64,000 nt of DNA from Karalla daura (lineage: Eukaryota > Chordata > Actinopteri > Chaetodontiformes > Leiognathidae), in contig JANZKI010000034.1 in the NCBI GenBank assembly GCA_029224185.1, forward strand, positions 310,001-374,000, in the 5' to 3' direction. A program made the translations under genes and the position numbers. The notes below the pieces were generated by a model. The model was not told the origin of the DNA. It ran no database searches and saw only the letters and a program-made list of their open reading frames with translations. Every line of letters starts with the position of its first letter. Position 1 is the stretch's first letter. This document shows positions 12,359 through 24,673 of the stretch, one piece after another.

Positions 12359-12452
12359 AACGTTTTCACCAATCTGGAATACGAGCTCACTGTCACGCCG
12401 TAGGGGAGAGTCTCCAGAATGCCCTGACACGATTTGATGTGTGTACTATGAA
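12359..12452. repeat. Conversion-like patch in the left end of monomer 17
   Basis: Monomer 17 is a C copy, but this interval matches the F/A-type left end of monomer 14 or 47 ('caacgttttcacc', 'ggggagagtctcc', 'gtactatgaaaac'). One base inside, 12437 (A in 'gatttgatgtg'), is still C-like. C-type or E-joint bases flank it on both sides: 'gcctaattgg' at 12321 and 'gagcagtgtaatg' from 12477. Its duplicate, monomer 50, has an ordinary C left end. A short interrupted tract with unchanged flanks fits gene conversion better than crossover. Confidence 0.72.
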
Positions 12453-15400
12453 AACTGTGGCCACAGTCGCGAGGAGCAGTGTAATGTTTAACATTGATGG
12501 CAGTGGTGGGACAATGAATGGGGGCTTATGGAAAGAAAAGGCTGCACTGGGCCTACGATGAGGCTCGTCGTTTAAATTTCACAAGGCGCACGGGTTTATG
12601 GCCTGCCCCGCATGAGAGAGCAAAAATGTTCCTACAAAACTGGAAAAAAGAATTTGTCTGCTGCTTAGGGTGAGGCTGGGAGCAGCGTGAAAAGAGCGAA
12701 ACGAGAGCTGATTTTTAAGCGATCCCGCATGTCGGCCCTGTGCAAAGAAGAGATTGGACATGCCCAATGCTGACGGGGCCCTTTCAAACTCTGGGAGTCT
12801 CCCAGGGCCTGTGCCATCTGCTGGGGTGCATTGAAGCTGGACGCCTCATCACTTTGTATTACCATGTCAGCAGAGGAGACAATGGAGCAGGTACCTGAGC
12901 ACATGGTCGTCGAGAAGAGGTTCTGCTGAAAAACCATACAATCTATCAGCGTGCAACTCGCTACACAAACACACCACAAGATTCTTCAATTTTTGAAATG
13001 AAAATGAAGTTTCAAAGCCAAAGTATGGCAACGTTACGAATGTTTGTTTGTGGAGTTCTGTTTTTCCCATTCATTCTTATGGGAAAGAGCCAAATTGGCC
13101 AAGTGATAAACATTTGGCTCTATGGAGACAACGCCTTCCCAAATCTGGATTATGATCTAACTGTCAAGCCGTAGGGGAGAGTTTCCAGTACGTCCTGACA
13201 CGATTTGGTGTGTGTAGTATGAGAACTGTGGCCACAGTCGCGAGGAGTAGTGTAACGTTTAACATTGATGGCAGTGGTGGGACAATGAATGGGGGCTTAT
13301 GGAGATAAAAGGCTGCACTGGGCCTACGATGAGGCTCGTCGTTTAAATTTCACAAGGCGCACGGGTTTATGGCCTGCCCCGCATGAGAGAGCACCAATGT
13401 TCCTACAAAACTGGAAAAAAGAATTTGTCCGCTGCTTAGGGTGAGGCTGGGAGCAGCGTGAAAAGAGCGAAACGAAAGCTGATTTTTAAGCGATCCCGCA
13501 TGTCGGCCCTGTGCTAAGAAGAGATTGGACATGCCCAATGCTGAGGGGGCCCTTTCAAACTCTGGGAGTCTCCCAGGGCCTGTGCCATCTGCTGGGGTGC
13601 ATTGAAGCTGGACGCCTCATCACTTTGTATTACCATGTCAGCAGAGGAGACAATGGAGCAGGTACCTGAGCACATGGTCGTCGAGAAGAGGTTCTGCTGA
13701 AAAACCATACAACCTATCAGCGTGCAACCCGCTACACAAACACACCACAAGATTCTTCAATTTTTGAAATGAAAATGAAGTTTCAAAGTCAAAGTATGGC
13801 AACGTTGCGAATGTTTGTTTGTGGAGTTCTGTTTTTCCCATTCATTCTTATGGGAACAAGCCAAATTGGCCAAGTGATAAACATTTGGCTCTATGGAGAC
13901 AACGCTTTCACCAATCTGGAGCATGAGCTAACTGTCAAGCCGTAGGGGACAGTCTCCAGAATGCCCTGACACGATTTGGTGTGTGTAGTATGAGAACTGT
14001 GGCCACAGTCGCGAGGAGTAGTGTAACGTTTAACATTGATGGCAGTGGTGGGACAATGAATGGGGGCTTATGGAGATAAAAGGCTGCACTGGGCCAACGA
14101 TGAGGCTCGTCGTTTAAATTTCAAAAGGTGCACGGGTTTATGGCCTGCCCCGCATGAGAGAGCAAAAATGTTCCTACAAAACTGGAAAAAATAATTTGTG
14201 TACTGCTTAGGGTGTGGCTGGGAGCAGCGTGAAAAGAGCGAAACGAGAGCTGATTTTTAAGCGATCCCGCATGTCGGCCCTGTGCTAAGAAGAGATTGGA
14301 CATGCCCAATGCTGAGGGGGCCCTTTCAAACTCTGGGAGTCTCCCAGGGCCTGTGCCATCTGCTGGGGTGCATTGAAGCTGGACGCCTCATCACTTTGTA
14401 TTACCATGTCAGCAGAGGAGACAATGGAGCAGGTACCTGAGCACATGGTCGTCCAGAAGAGGTTCTACTGAAAAACCATACAATCTATCAGCGTGCAACT
14501 CGCTACACAAACACACCACAAGATTCTTCAATTTTTGAAATGAAATTGAAGTTTCAAAGCCAAAGTATGGCAACGTTACGAATGTTTGTTTGTGGAGTTC
14601 TGTTTTTCCCATTCATTCTTATGGGAAAGAGCCTAATTGGCCAAGTGATAAACATTTGGCTCTATGGAGACTGCGCTTTCACCTATCTGGAATATGAGCT
14701 CACTGTCACGCCGTAGGGGACAGTCTCCAGAACGCCCTGACACGACTTGATGTGTGTAGTATGAGAACTGTGGCCACAGTCGCGAGGAGCAGTGTAATGT
14801 TTAACATTGATGGCAGTGGTGGGACAATGAATGGGGGCTTATGGAAAGAAAAGGCTGCACTGGGCCTACGATGAGGCTCGTCGTTTAAATTTCACAAGGC
14901 GCACGGGTTTATGGCCTGCCCCGCATGAGAGAGCAAAAATGTTCCTACAAAACTGGAAAAAAGAATTTGTCTGCTGCTTAGGGTGAGGCTGGGAGCAGCG
15001 TGAAAAGAGCGAAACGAGAGCTGATTTTTAAGCGATCCCGCATGTCGGCCCTGTGCAAAGAAGAGATTGGACATGCCCAATGCTGACGGGGCCCTTTCAA
15101 ACTCTGGGAGTCTCCCAGGGCCTGTGCCATCTGCTGGGGTGCATTGAAGCTGGACGCCTCATCACTTTGTATTACCATGTCAGCAGAGGAGACAATGGAG
15201 CAGGTACCTGAGCACATGGTCGTCGAGAAGAGGTTCTGCTGAAAAACCATACAATCTATCAGCGTGCAACTCGCTACACAAACACACCACAAGATTCTTC
15301 AATTTTTGAAATGAAAATGAAGTTTCAAAGCCAAAGTATGGCAACGTTACGAATGTTTGTTTGTGGAGTTCTGTTTTTCCCATTCATTCTTATGGGAAAG

Positions 15401-18400
15401 AGCCAAATTGGCCAAGTGATAAACATTTGGCTCTATGGAGACAACGCCTTCCCAAATCTGGATTATGATCTAACTGTCAAGCCGTAGGGGAGAGTTTCCA
15501 GTACGTCCTGACACGATTTGGTGTGTGTAGTATGAGAACTGTGGCCACAGTCGCGAGGAGTAGTGTAACGTTTAACATTGATGGCAGTGGTGGGACAATG
15601 AATGGGGGCTTATGGAGAGAAAAGGCTGCACTGGGCCTACGATGAGGCTCGTCGTTTAAATTTCAGAAGGCGCACGGGTTAATGGCCTGCCCCGCATGAG
15701 AGAGCACCAATGTTCCTACAAAACTGGAAAAAAGAATTTGTCTGCTGCTTAGGGTGAGGCTGGGAGCAGCGTGAAAAGAGCGAAACGAGAGCTGATTTTT
15801 AAGCGATCCCGCATGTCGGCCCTGTGCTAAGAAGAGATTGGACATGCCCAATGCTGAGGGGGCCCTTTCAAACTCTGGGAGTCTCCCAGGGCCTGTGCCA
15901 TCTGCTGGGGTGCATTGAAGCTGGACGCCTCATCACTTTGTATTACCATGTCAGCAGAGGAGACAATGGAGCAGGTACCTGAGCACATGGTCGTCGAGAA
16001 GAGGTTCTGCTGAAAAACCATACAATCTATCAGCGTGCAACCCGCTACACAAACACACCACAAGATTCTTCAATTTTTGAAATGAAAATGAAGTTTCAAA
16101 GTCAAAGTATGGCAACGTTGCGAATGTTTGTTTGTGGAGTTCTGTTTTTCCCATTCATTCTTATGGGAACAAGCCAAATTGGCCAAGTGATAAACATTTG
16201 GCTCTATGGAGACAACGCTTTCACCAATCTGGAGCATGAGCTAACTGTCAAGCCGTAGGGGACAGTCTCCAGAATGCCCTGACACGATTTGGTGTGTGTA
16301 GTATGAGAACTGTGGCCACAGTCGCGAGGAGTAGTGTAACGTTTAACATTGATGGCAGTGGTGGGACAATGAATGGGGGCTTATGGAGATAAAAGGCTGC
16401 ACTGGGCCAACGATGAGGCTCGTCGTTTAAATTTCACAAGGTGCACGGGTTTATGGCCTGCCCCGCATGAGAGAGCAAAAATGTTCCTACAAAACTGGAA
16501 AAAATAATTTGTGTGCTGCTTAGGGTGTGGCTGGGAGCAGCGTGAAAAGAGCGAAACGAGAGCTGATTTTTAAGCGATCCCGCATGTCGGCCCTGTGCTA
16601 AGAAGAGATTGGACATGCCCAATGCTGAGGGGGCCCTTTCAAACTCTGGGAGTCTCCCAGGGCCTGTGCCATCTGCTGGGGTGCATTGAAGCTGGACGCC
16701 TCATCACTTTGTATTACCATGGAAGCAGAGGAGACAATGGAGCAGGTACCTGAGCACATGGTTGTCGAGAAGAGGTGCTGCTGAAAAACCATACAACCTA
16801 TCAGCGTGCAACTCGCTACACAAACACACCACAAGATTCTTCAATTTTTGAAATGAAAATGAAGTTTCAAAGTCAAAGTATGGCAACGTTGCGAATGTTT
16901 GTTTGTGGAGTTCTGTTTTTCCCATTCATTCTTGTGGGAAAAAGCCAAATTGGCCAAGTGATAAACATTTGGCTCTATGGAGACAACGTTTTCACCAATC
17001 TGGAATACGAGCTCACTGTCACGCCGTAGAGGAGAGTCTCCAGAATGCCCTGACACGATTTGGTGTGTGTACTATGAGAACTGTGGCCACAGTCGCGAGG
17101 AGAAGTGTAACGTTTAACATTGATGGCAGTGGTGGGACAATGAATGGGGGCTTATGGAGAAAAAAGGCTGCACTGGGCCATACGATGAGGCTCCTCGTTT
17201 AAATTTCACAAGGTGCACGGGTTTCTGGCCTGCCCCGCATGAGAGAGCACCAATGTTCCTACAAAACTGGAAAAAAAGAATTTGTCTGCTGCTTAGGGTG
17301 TGGCTGGCAGCAGCGTGAAAAGAGCGAAACGAGAGCTGATTTTAAAGCGATCCCGCATGTCGGCCCGGTGCTATGAAGAGATTGGACATGCCCAATGCTG
17401 AGGGGGCCCTTTCCCACTCTGCGAGTCTCCCAGGGCCTGTGCCATCTGCTGGGGTGCATTGAAGCTGGACGCCTCATCACTTTGTATGGCCATGTGAGCA
17501 GAGGAGACATTGGAGCAGGTACCTGAGCACATGGTTGTCGAGAAATAGTGCTGCTGAAAAACCATACAACCTATCAGCGTGCAACTCGCGACCAAACACA
17601 CCACAAGATTCTTCAATTTCTGAAATGAAAATGAAGTTTCAAAGTCAAAGTATGGCAACGTTGCGAATGTTTGTTTGTGGAGTTCTTTTTTTCCCATTCA
17701 TTCTTATGGGAAAAAGCCAAAATGGCGAAGTGATAAACATTTGGCTCTATGGAGACTGCGCTTTCACCAATCTGGAATACGAGCTAACTGTCACGCCGTA
17801 GGGGATAGTTTCCAGAACACCATGACGCGATTTGGTGTGTGTACCATGAAAACTGTGACCAGAGTCGCGAGGAGAAGTGTAACGTTTAACATTGATGTCA
17901 GCTGTTGGAAATTGAATGGGGGCTTCAGGAGGGAAAAGGCTGCACTGGGCCTACGATGATGCTCGTCGTTTAAATTTCACAAGGCGCACGGGTTTATGGC
18001 CTGCCCCGCATGAGAGAGCACCATTGTTCCTACAAAACTGGAAAAAATAATTTGTCTGCTGCTTAGGGTGTGGCTGGGAGCAGCGTGAAAAGAGTGAAAC
18101 GAGAGCTGATTTTTAAGCGATCCCGCATGTCGGCCCGGTGCTATGAAGAGATTGGACATGCCCAATGCTGAGGGGGCCCTTTCCCACTCTGCGAGTCTCC
18201 CAGGGCCTGTGCCATCTGCTGGGGTGCATTGAAGCTGGACGCCTCATCACTTTGTATTACCATGTCAGCAGAGGAGACAATGGAGCAGGTACCTGAGCAC
18301 ATGGTCGTCGAGAAGAGGTTCTGCTGAAAAACCATACAATCTATCAGCGTGCAACTCGCTACACAAACACACCACAAGATTCTTCAATTTTTGAAATGAA

Positions 18401-19622
18401 AATGAAGTTTCAAAGCCAAAGTATGGCAACGTTACGAATGTTTGTTTGTGGAGTTCTGTTTTTCCCATTCATTCTTATGGGAAAGAGCCAAATTGGCCAA
18501 GTGATAAACATTTGGCTCTATGGAGACAAAGCTTTCACCAATCTGGAGCATGAGCTCACTGTCAAGCCGTAGGGGACAGTCTCCAGAATGCCCTGACACG
18601 ATTTGGTGTGTGTAGTATGAGAACTGTGGCCACAGTCGCGAGGAGTAGTGTAACGTTTAACATTGATGGCAGTGGTGGGACAATGAATGGGGGCTTATGG
18701 AGATAAAAGGCTGCACTGGGCCTACGATGAGGCTCGTCGTTTAAATTTCACAAGGCGCACGGGTTTATGGCCTGCCCCGCATGAGAGAGCACCAATGTTC
18801 CTACAAAACTGGAAAAAAGAATTTGTCTGCTGCTCAGGGTGTGGCTGGGAGCAGCGTGAAAAGAGCGAAACGAGAGCTGATTTTTAAGCGATCCCGCATG
18901 TCGGCCCTGTGCAAAGAAGAGATTGGACATGCCCAATGCTGACGGGGCCCTTTCAAACTCTGGGAGTCTCCCAGGGCCTGTGCCATCTGCTGGGGTGCAT
19001 TGAAGCTGGACGCCTCATCACTTTGTATTACCATGTCAGCAGAGGAGACAATGGAGCAGGTACCTGAGCACATGGTCGTCGAGAAGAGGTTCTGCTGAAA
19101 AACCATACAATCTATCAGCGTGCAACTCGCTACACAAACACACCACAAGATTCTTCAATTTTTGAAATGAAAATGAAGTTTCAAAGCCAAAGTATGGCAA
19201 CGTTACGAATGTTTGTTTGTGGAGTTCTGTTTTTCCCATTCATTCTTATGGGAAAGAGCCTAATTGGCCAAGTGATCAACATTTGGCTCTATGGAGACTG
19301 CGCTTTCACCTATCTGGAATATGAGTTCACTGTCACGCCGTAGGGGACAGTCTCCAGAACGCCCTGACACGACTTGATGTGTGTAGTATGAGAACTGTGG
19401 CCACAGTCGCGAGGAGCAGTGTAATGTTTAACATTGATGGCAGTGGTGGGACAATGAATGGGGGCTTATGGAAAGAAAAGGCTGCACTGGGCCTACGATG
19501 AGGCTCGTCGTTTAAATTTCACAAGGCGCACGGGTTTATGGCCTGCCCCGCATGAGAGAGCAAAAATGTTCCTACAAAACTGGAAAAAAGAATTTGTCTG
19601 CTGCTTAGGGTGAGGCTGGGAG
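12453..19622. repeat. Nine-monomer tandem duplication, copy 1
   Basis: Sequence in this interval recurs 6,940 bp downstream with no difference noticed in the segments and short-frame translations compared. The last mismatch on the left is at 12452 (A versus G at 19392) and the first on the right at 19623 (C versus T at 26563). The matching interval is slightly longer than the offset, so the two copies overlap in the manner of a true tandem duplication. Confidence 0.82.
13107..13877. repeat. D2 mosaic monomer 18 (also monomers 27 and 51)
   Basis: The left end is D ('caacgccttcccaaatctgg'). The middle is B-like ('ggagataaaagg', 'ttcacaaggcgcacgggttt', no 'gggtta'). The right part is D again ('tgtgctaagaag', 'gcaacccgctac', 'gggaacaagcc'). 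Private markers 'tttgtccgctgc' and 'gaaagctg' tie the three copies together, although 'gaaagctg' also occurs in monomer 13. Confidence 0.75.
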
Positions 19623-22600
19623 CAGCGTGAAAAGAGCGAAACGAGAGCTGATTTTTAAGCGATCCCGCATGTCGGCCCTGTGCAAAGAAGAGATTGGACA
19701 TGCCCAATGCTGACGGGGCCCTTTCAAACTCTGGGAGTCTCCCAGGGCCTGTGCCATCTGCTGGGGTGCATTGAAGCTGGACGCCTCATCACTTTGTATT
19801 ACCATGTCAGCAGAGGAGACAATGGAGCAGGTACCTGAGCACATGGTCGTCGAGAAGAGGTTCTGCTGAAAAACCATACAATCTATCAGCGTGCAACTCG
19901 CTACACAAACACACCACAAGATTCTTCAATTTTTGAAATGAAAATGAAGTTTCAAAGCCAAAGTATGGCAACGTTACGAATGTTTGTTTGTGGAGTTCTG
20001 TTTTTCCCATTCATTCTTATGGGAAAGAGCCAAATTGGCCAAGTGATAAACATTTGGCTCTATGGAGACAACGCCTTCCCAAATCTGGATTATGATCTAA
20101 CTGTCAAGCCGTAGGGGAGAGTTTCCAGTACGTCCTGACACGATTTGGTGTGTGTAGTATGAGAACTGTGGCCACAGTCGCGAGGAGTAGTGTAACGTTT
20201 AACATTGATGGCAGTGGTGGGACAATGAATGGGGGCTTATGGAGATAAAAGGCTGCACTGGGCCTACGATGAGGCTCGTCGTTTAAATTTCACAAGGCGC
20301 ACGGGTTTATGGCCTGCCCCGCATGAGAGAGCACCAATGTTCCTACAAAACTGGAAAAAAGAATTTGTCCGCTGCTTAGGGTGAGGCTGGGAGCAGCGTG
20401 AAAAGAGCGAAACGAAAGCTGATTTTTAAGCGATCCCGCATGTCGGCCCTGTGCTAAGAAGAGATTGGACATGCCCAATGCTGAGGGGGCCCTTTCAAAC
20501 TCTGGGAGTCTCCCAGGGCCTGTGCCATCTGCTGGGGTGCATTGAAGCTGGACGCCTCATCACTTTGTATTACCATGTCAGCAGAGGAGACAATGGAGCA
20601 GGTACCTGAGCACATGGTCGTCGAGAAGAGGTTCTGCTGAAAAACCATACAACCTATCAGCGTGCAACCCGCTACACAAACACACCACAAGATTCTTCAA
20701 TTTTTGAAATGAAAATGAAGTTTCAAAGTCAAAGTATGGCAACGTTGCGAATGTTTGTTTGTGGAGTTCTGTTTTTCCCATTCATTCTTATGGGAACAAG
20801 CCAAATTGGCCAAGTGATAAACATTTGGCTCTATGGAGACAACGCTTTCACCAATCTGGAGCATGAGCTAACTGTCAAGCCGTAGGGGACAGTCTCCAGA
20901 ATGCCCTGACACGATTTGGTGTGTGTAGTATGAGAACTGTGGCCACAGTCGCGAGGAGTAGTGTAACGTTTAACATTGATGGCAGTGGTGGGACAATGAA
21001 TGGGGGCTTATGGAGATAAAAGGCTGCACTGGGCCAACGATGAGGCTCGTCGTTTAAATTTCAAAAGGTGCACGGGTTTATGGCCTGCCCCGCATGAGAG
21101 AGCAAAAATGTTCCTACAAAACTGGAAAAAATAATTTGTGTACTGCTTAGGGTGTGGCTGGGAGCAGCGTGAAAAGAGCGAAACGAGAGCTGATTTTTAA
21201 GCGATCCCGCATGTCGGCCCTGTGCTAAGAAGAGATTGGACATGCCCAATGCTGAGGGGGCCCTTTCAAACTCTGGGAGTCTCCCAGGGCCTGTGCCATC
21301 TGCTGGGGTGCATTGAAGCTGGACGCCTCATCACTTTGTATTACCATGTCAGCAGAGGAGACAATGGAGCAGGTACCTGAGCACATGGTCGTCCAGAAGA
21401 GGTTCTACTGAAAAACCATACAATCTATCAGCGTGCAACTCGCTACACAAACACACCACAAGATTCTTCAATTTTTGAAATGAAATTGAAGTTTCAAAGC
21501 CAAAGTATGGCAACGTTACGAATGTTTGTTTGTGGAGTTCTGTTTTTCCCATTCATTCTTATGGGAAAGAGCCTAATTGGCCAAGTGATAAACATTTGGC
21601 TCTATGGAGACTGCGCTTTCACCTATCTGGAATATGAGCTCACTGTCACGCCGTAGGGGACAGTCTCCAGAACGCCCTGACACGACTTGATGTGTGTAGT
21701 ATGAGAACTGTGGCCACAGTCGCGAGGAGCAGTGTAATGTTTAACATTGATGGCAGTGGTGGGACAATGAATGGGGGCTTATGGAAAGAAAAGGCTGCAC
21801 TGGGCCTACGATGAGGCTCGTCGTTTAAATTTCACAAGGCGCACGGGTTTATGGCCTGCCCCGCATGAGAGAGCAAAAATGTTCCTACAAAACTGGAAAA
21901 AAGAATTTGTCTGCTGCTTAGGGTGAGGCTGGGAGCAGCGTGAAAAGAGCGAAACGAGAGCTGATTTTTAAGCGATCCCGCATGTCGGCCCTGTGCAAAG
22001 AAGAGATTGGACATGCCCAATGCTGACGGGGCCCTTTCAAACTCTGGGAGTCTCCCAGGGCCTGTGCCATCTGCTGGGGTGCATTGAAGCTGGACGCCTC
22101 ATCACTTTGTATTACCATGTCAGCAGAGGAGACAATGGAGCAGGTACCTGAGCACATGGTCGTCGAGAAGAGGTTCTGCTGAAAAACCATACAATCTATC
22201 AGCGTGCAACTCGCTACACAAACACACCACAAGATTCTTCAATTTTTGAAATGAAAATGAAGTTTCAAAGCCAAAGTATGGCAACGTTACGAATGTTTGT
22301 TTGTGGAGTTCTGTTTTTCCCATTCATTCTTATGGGAAAGAGCCAAATTGGCCAAGTGATAAACATTTGGCTCTATGGAGACAACGCCTTCCCAAATCTG
22401 GATTATGATCTAACTGTCAAGCCGTAGGGGAGAGTTTCCAGTACGTCCTGACACGATTTGGTGTGTGTAGTATGAGAACTGTGGCCACAGTCGCGAGGAG
22501 TAGTGTAACGTTTAACATTGATGGCAGTGGTGGGACAATGAATGGGGGCTTATGGAGAGAAAAGGCTGCACTGGGCCTACGATGAGGCTCGTCGTTTAAA

Positions 22601-24673
22601 TTTCAGAAGGCGCACGGGTTAATGGCCTGCCCCGCATGAGAGAGCACCAATGTTCCTACAAAACTGGAAAAAAGAATTTGTCTGCTGCTTAGGGTGAGGC
22701 TGGGAGCAGCGTGAAAAGAGCGAAACGAGAGCTGATTTTTAAGCGATCCCGCATGTCGGCCCTGTGCTAAGAAGAGATTGGACATGCCCAATGCTGAGGG
22801 GGCCCTTTCAAACTCTGGGAGTCTCCCAGGGCCTGTGCCATCTGCTGGGGTGCATTGAAGCTGGACGCCTCATCACTTTGTATTACCATGTCAGCAGAGG
22901 AGACAATGGAGCAGGTACCTGAGCACATGGTCGTCGAGAAGAGGTTCTGCTGAAAAACCATACAATCTATCAGCGTGCAACCCGCTACACAAACACACCA
23001 CAAGATTCTTCAATTTTTGAAATGAAAATGAAGTTTCAAAGTCAAAGTATGGCAACGTTGCGAATGTTTGTTTGTGGAGTTCTGTTTTTCCCATTCATTC
23101 TTATGGGAACAAGCCAAATTGGCCAAGTGATAAACATTTGGCTCTATGGAGACAACGCTTTCACCAATCTGGAGCATGAGCTAACTGTCAAGCCGTAGGG
23201 GACAGTCTCCAGAATGCCCTGACACGATTTGGTGTGTGTAGTATGAGAACTGTGGCCACAGTCGCGAGGAGTAGTGTAACGTTTAACATTGATGGCAGTG
23301 GTGGGACAATGAATGGGGGCTTATGGAGATAAAAGGCTGCACTGGGCCAACGATGAGGCTCGTCGTTTAAATTTCACAAGGTGCACGGGTTTATGGCCTG
23401 CCCCGCATGAGAGAGCAAAAATGTTCCTACAAAACTGGAAAAAATAATTTGTGTGCTGCTTAGGGTGTGGCTGGGAGCAGCGTGAAAAGAGCGAAACGAG
23501 AGCTGATTTTTAAGCGATCCCGCATGTCGGCCCTGTGCTAAGAAGAGATTGGACATGCCCAATGCTGAGGGGGCCCTTTCAAACTCTGGGAGTCTCCCAG
23601 GGCCTGTGCCATCTGCTGGGGTGCATTGAAGCTGGACGCCTCATCACTTTGTATTACCATGGAAGCAGAGGAGACAATGGAGCAGGTACCTGAGCACATG
23701 GTTGTCGAGAAGAGGTGCTGCTGAAAAACCATACAACCTATCAGCGTGCAACTCGCTACACAAACACACCACAAGATTCTTCAATTTTTGAAATGAAAAT
23801 GAAGTTTCAAAGTCAAAGTATGGCAACGTTGCGAATGTTTGTTTGTGGAGTTCTGTTTTTCCCATTCATTCTTGTGGGAAAAAGCCAAATTGGCCAAGTG
23901 ATAAACATTTGGCTCTATGGAGACAACGTTTTCACCAATCTGGAATACGAGCTCACTGTCACGCCGTAGAGGAGAGTCTCCAGAATGCCCTGACACGATT
24001 TGGTGTGTGTACTATGAGAACTGTGGCCACAGTCGCGAGGAGAAGTGTAACGTTTAACATTGATGGCAGTGGTGGGACAATGAATGGGGGCTTATGGAGA
24101 AAAAAGGCTGCACTGGGCCATACGATGAGGCTCCTCGTTTAAATTTCACAAGGTGCACGGGTTTCTGGCCTGCCCCGCATGAGAGAGCACCAATGTTCCT
24201 ACAAAACTGGAAAAAAAGAATTTGTCTGCTGCTTAGGGTGTGGCTGGCAGCAGCGTGAAAAGAGCGAAACGAGAGCTGATTTTAAAGCGATCCCGCATGT
24301 CGGCCCGGTGCTATGAAGAGATTGGACATGCCCAATGCTGAGGGGGCCCTTTCCCACTCTGCGAGTCTCCCAGGGCCTGTGCCATCTGCTGGGGTGCATT
24401 GAAGCTGGACGCCTCATCACTTTGTATGGCCATGTGAGCAGAGGAGACATTGGAGCAGGTACCTGAGCACATGGTTGTCGAGAAATAGTGCTGCTGAAAA
24501 ACCATACAACCTATCAGCGTGCAACTCGCGACCAAACACACCACAAGATTCTTCAATTTCTGAAATGAAAATGAAGTTTCAAAGTCAAAGTATGGCAACG
24601 TTGCGAATGTTTGTTTGTGGAGTTCTTTTTTTCCCATTCATTCTTATGGGAAAAAGCCAAAATGGCGAAGTGA
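17734..24673. repeat. Monomers 24-32: nine-monomer higher-order unit
   Basis: Starts: 17734 A, 18505 B, 19276 C, 20047 D2, 20818 E, 21589 C2, 22360 D, 23131 E, 23902 F1. The order is A-B-C-D-E-C-D-E-F, which is the six-monomer unit with one extra C-D-E trimer. Length is 6,940 bp, or 9 x 771 plus the extra base of F. This equals the offset of the tandem duplication in this region. Confidence 0.85.

Larger units (their letters stand above)
12336..17733. repeat. Monomers 17-23: C-D-E trimers ending in F
   Basis: Starts: 12336 C2 with converted left end, 13107 D2, 13878 E, 14649 C2, 15420 D, 16191 E, 16962 F1 (772 bp). C-D-E recurs at 2,313 bp spacing, so a trimer expanded inside the six-monomer order before F. 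The sequence from about 12453 onward is repeated 6,940 bp downstream. Confidence 0.84.
859..18401. repeat. Large duplication, copy 1 (about 17.5 kb)
   Basis: Monomers 2 (body) to 24 match monomers 36 to 57 in order and in private variants. Base 858 (C, versus T at 27073) and base 18402 (A, versus T at 43846) are the flanking mismatches I located. Inside, I noticed only a few base differences, one conversion-like patch in each copy, and a one-monomer length difference. I compared shared markers and the short-frame translations, and did not align every base. Part of this copy also belongs to the 6,940-bp tandem duplication. Confidence 0.8.
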
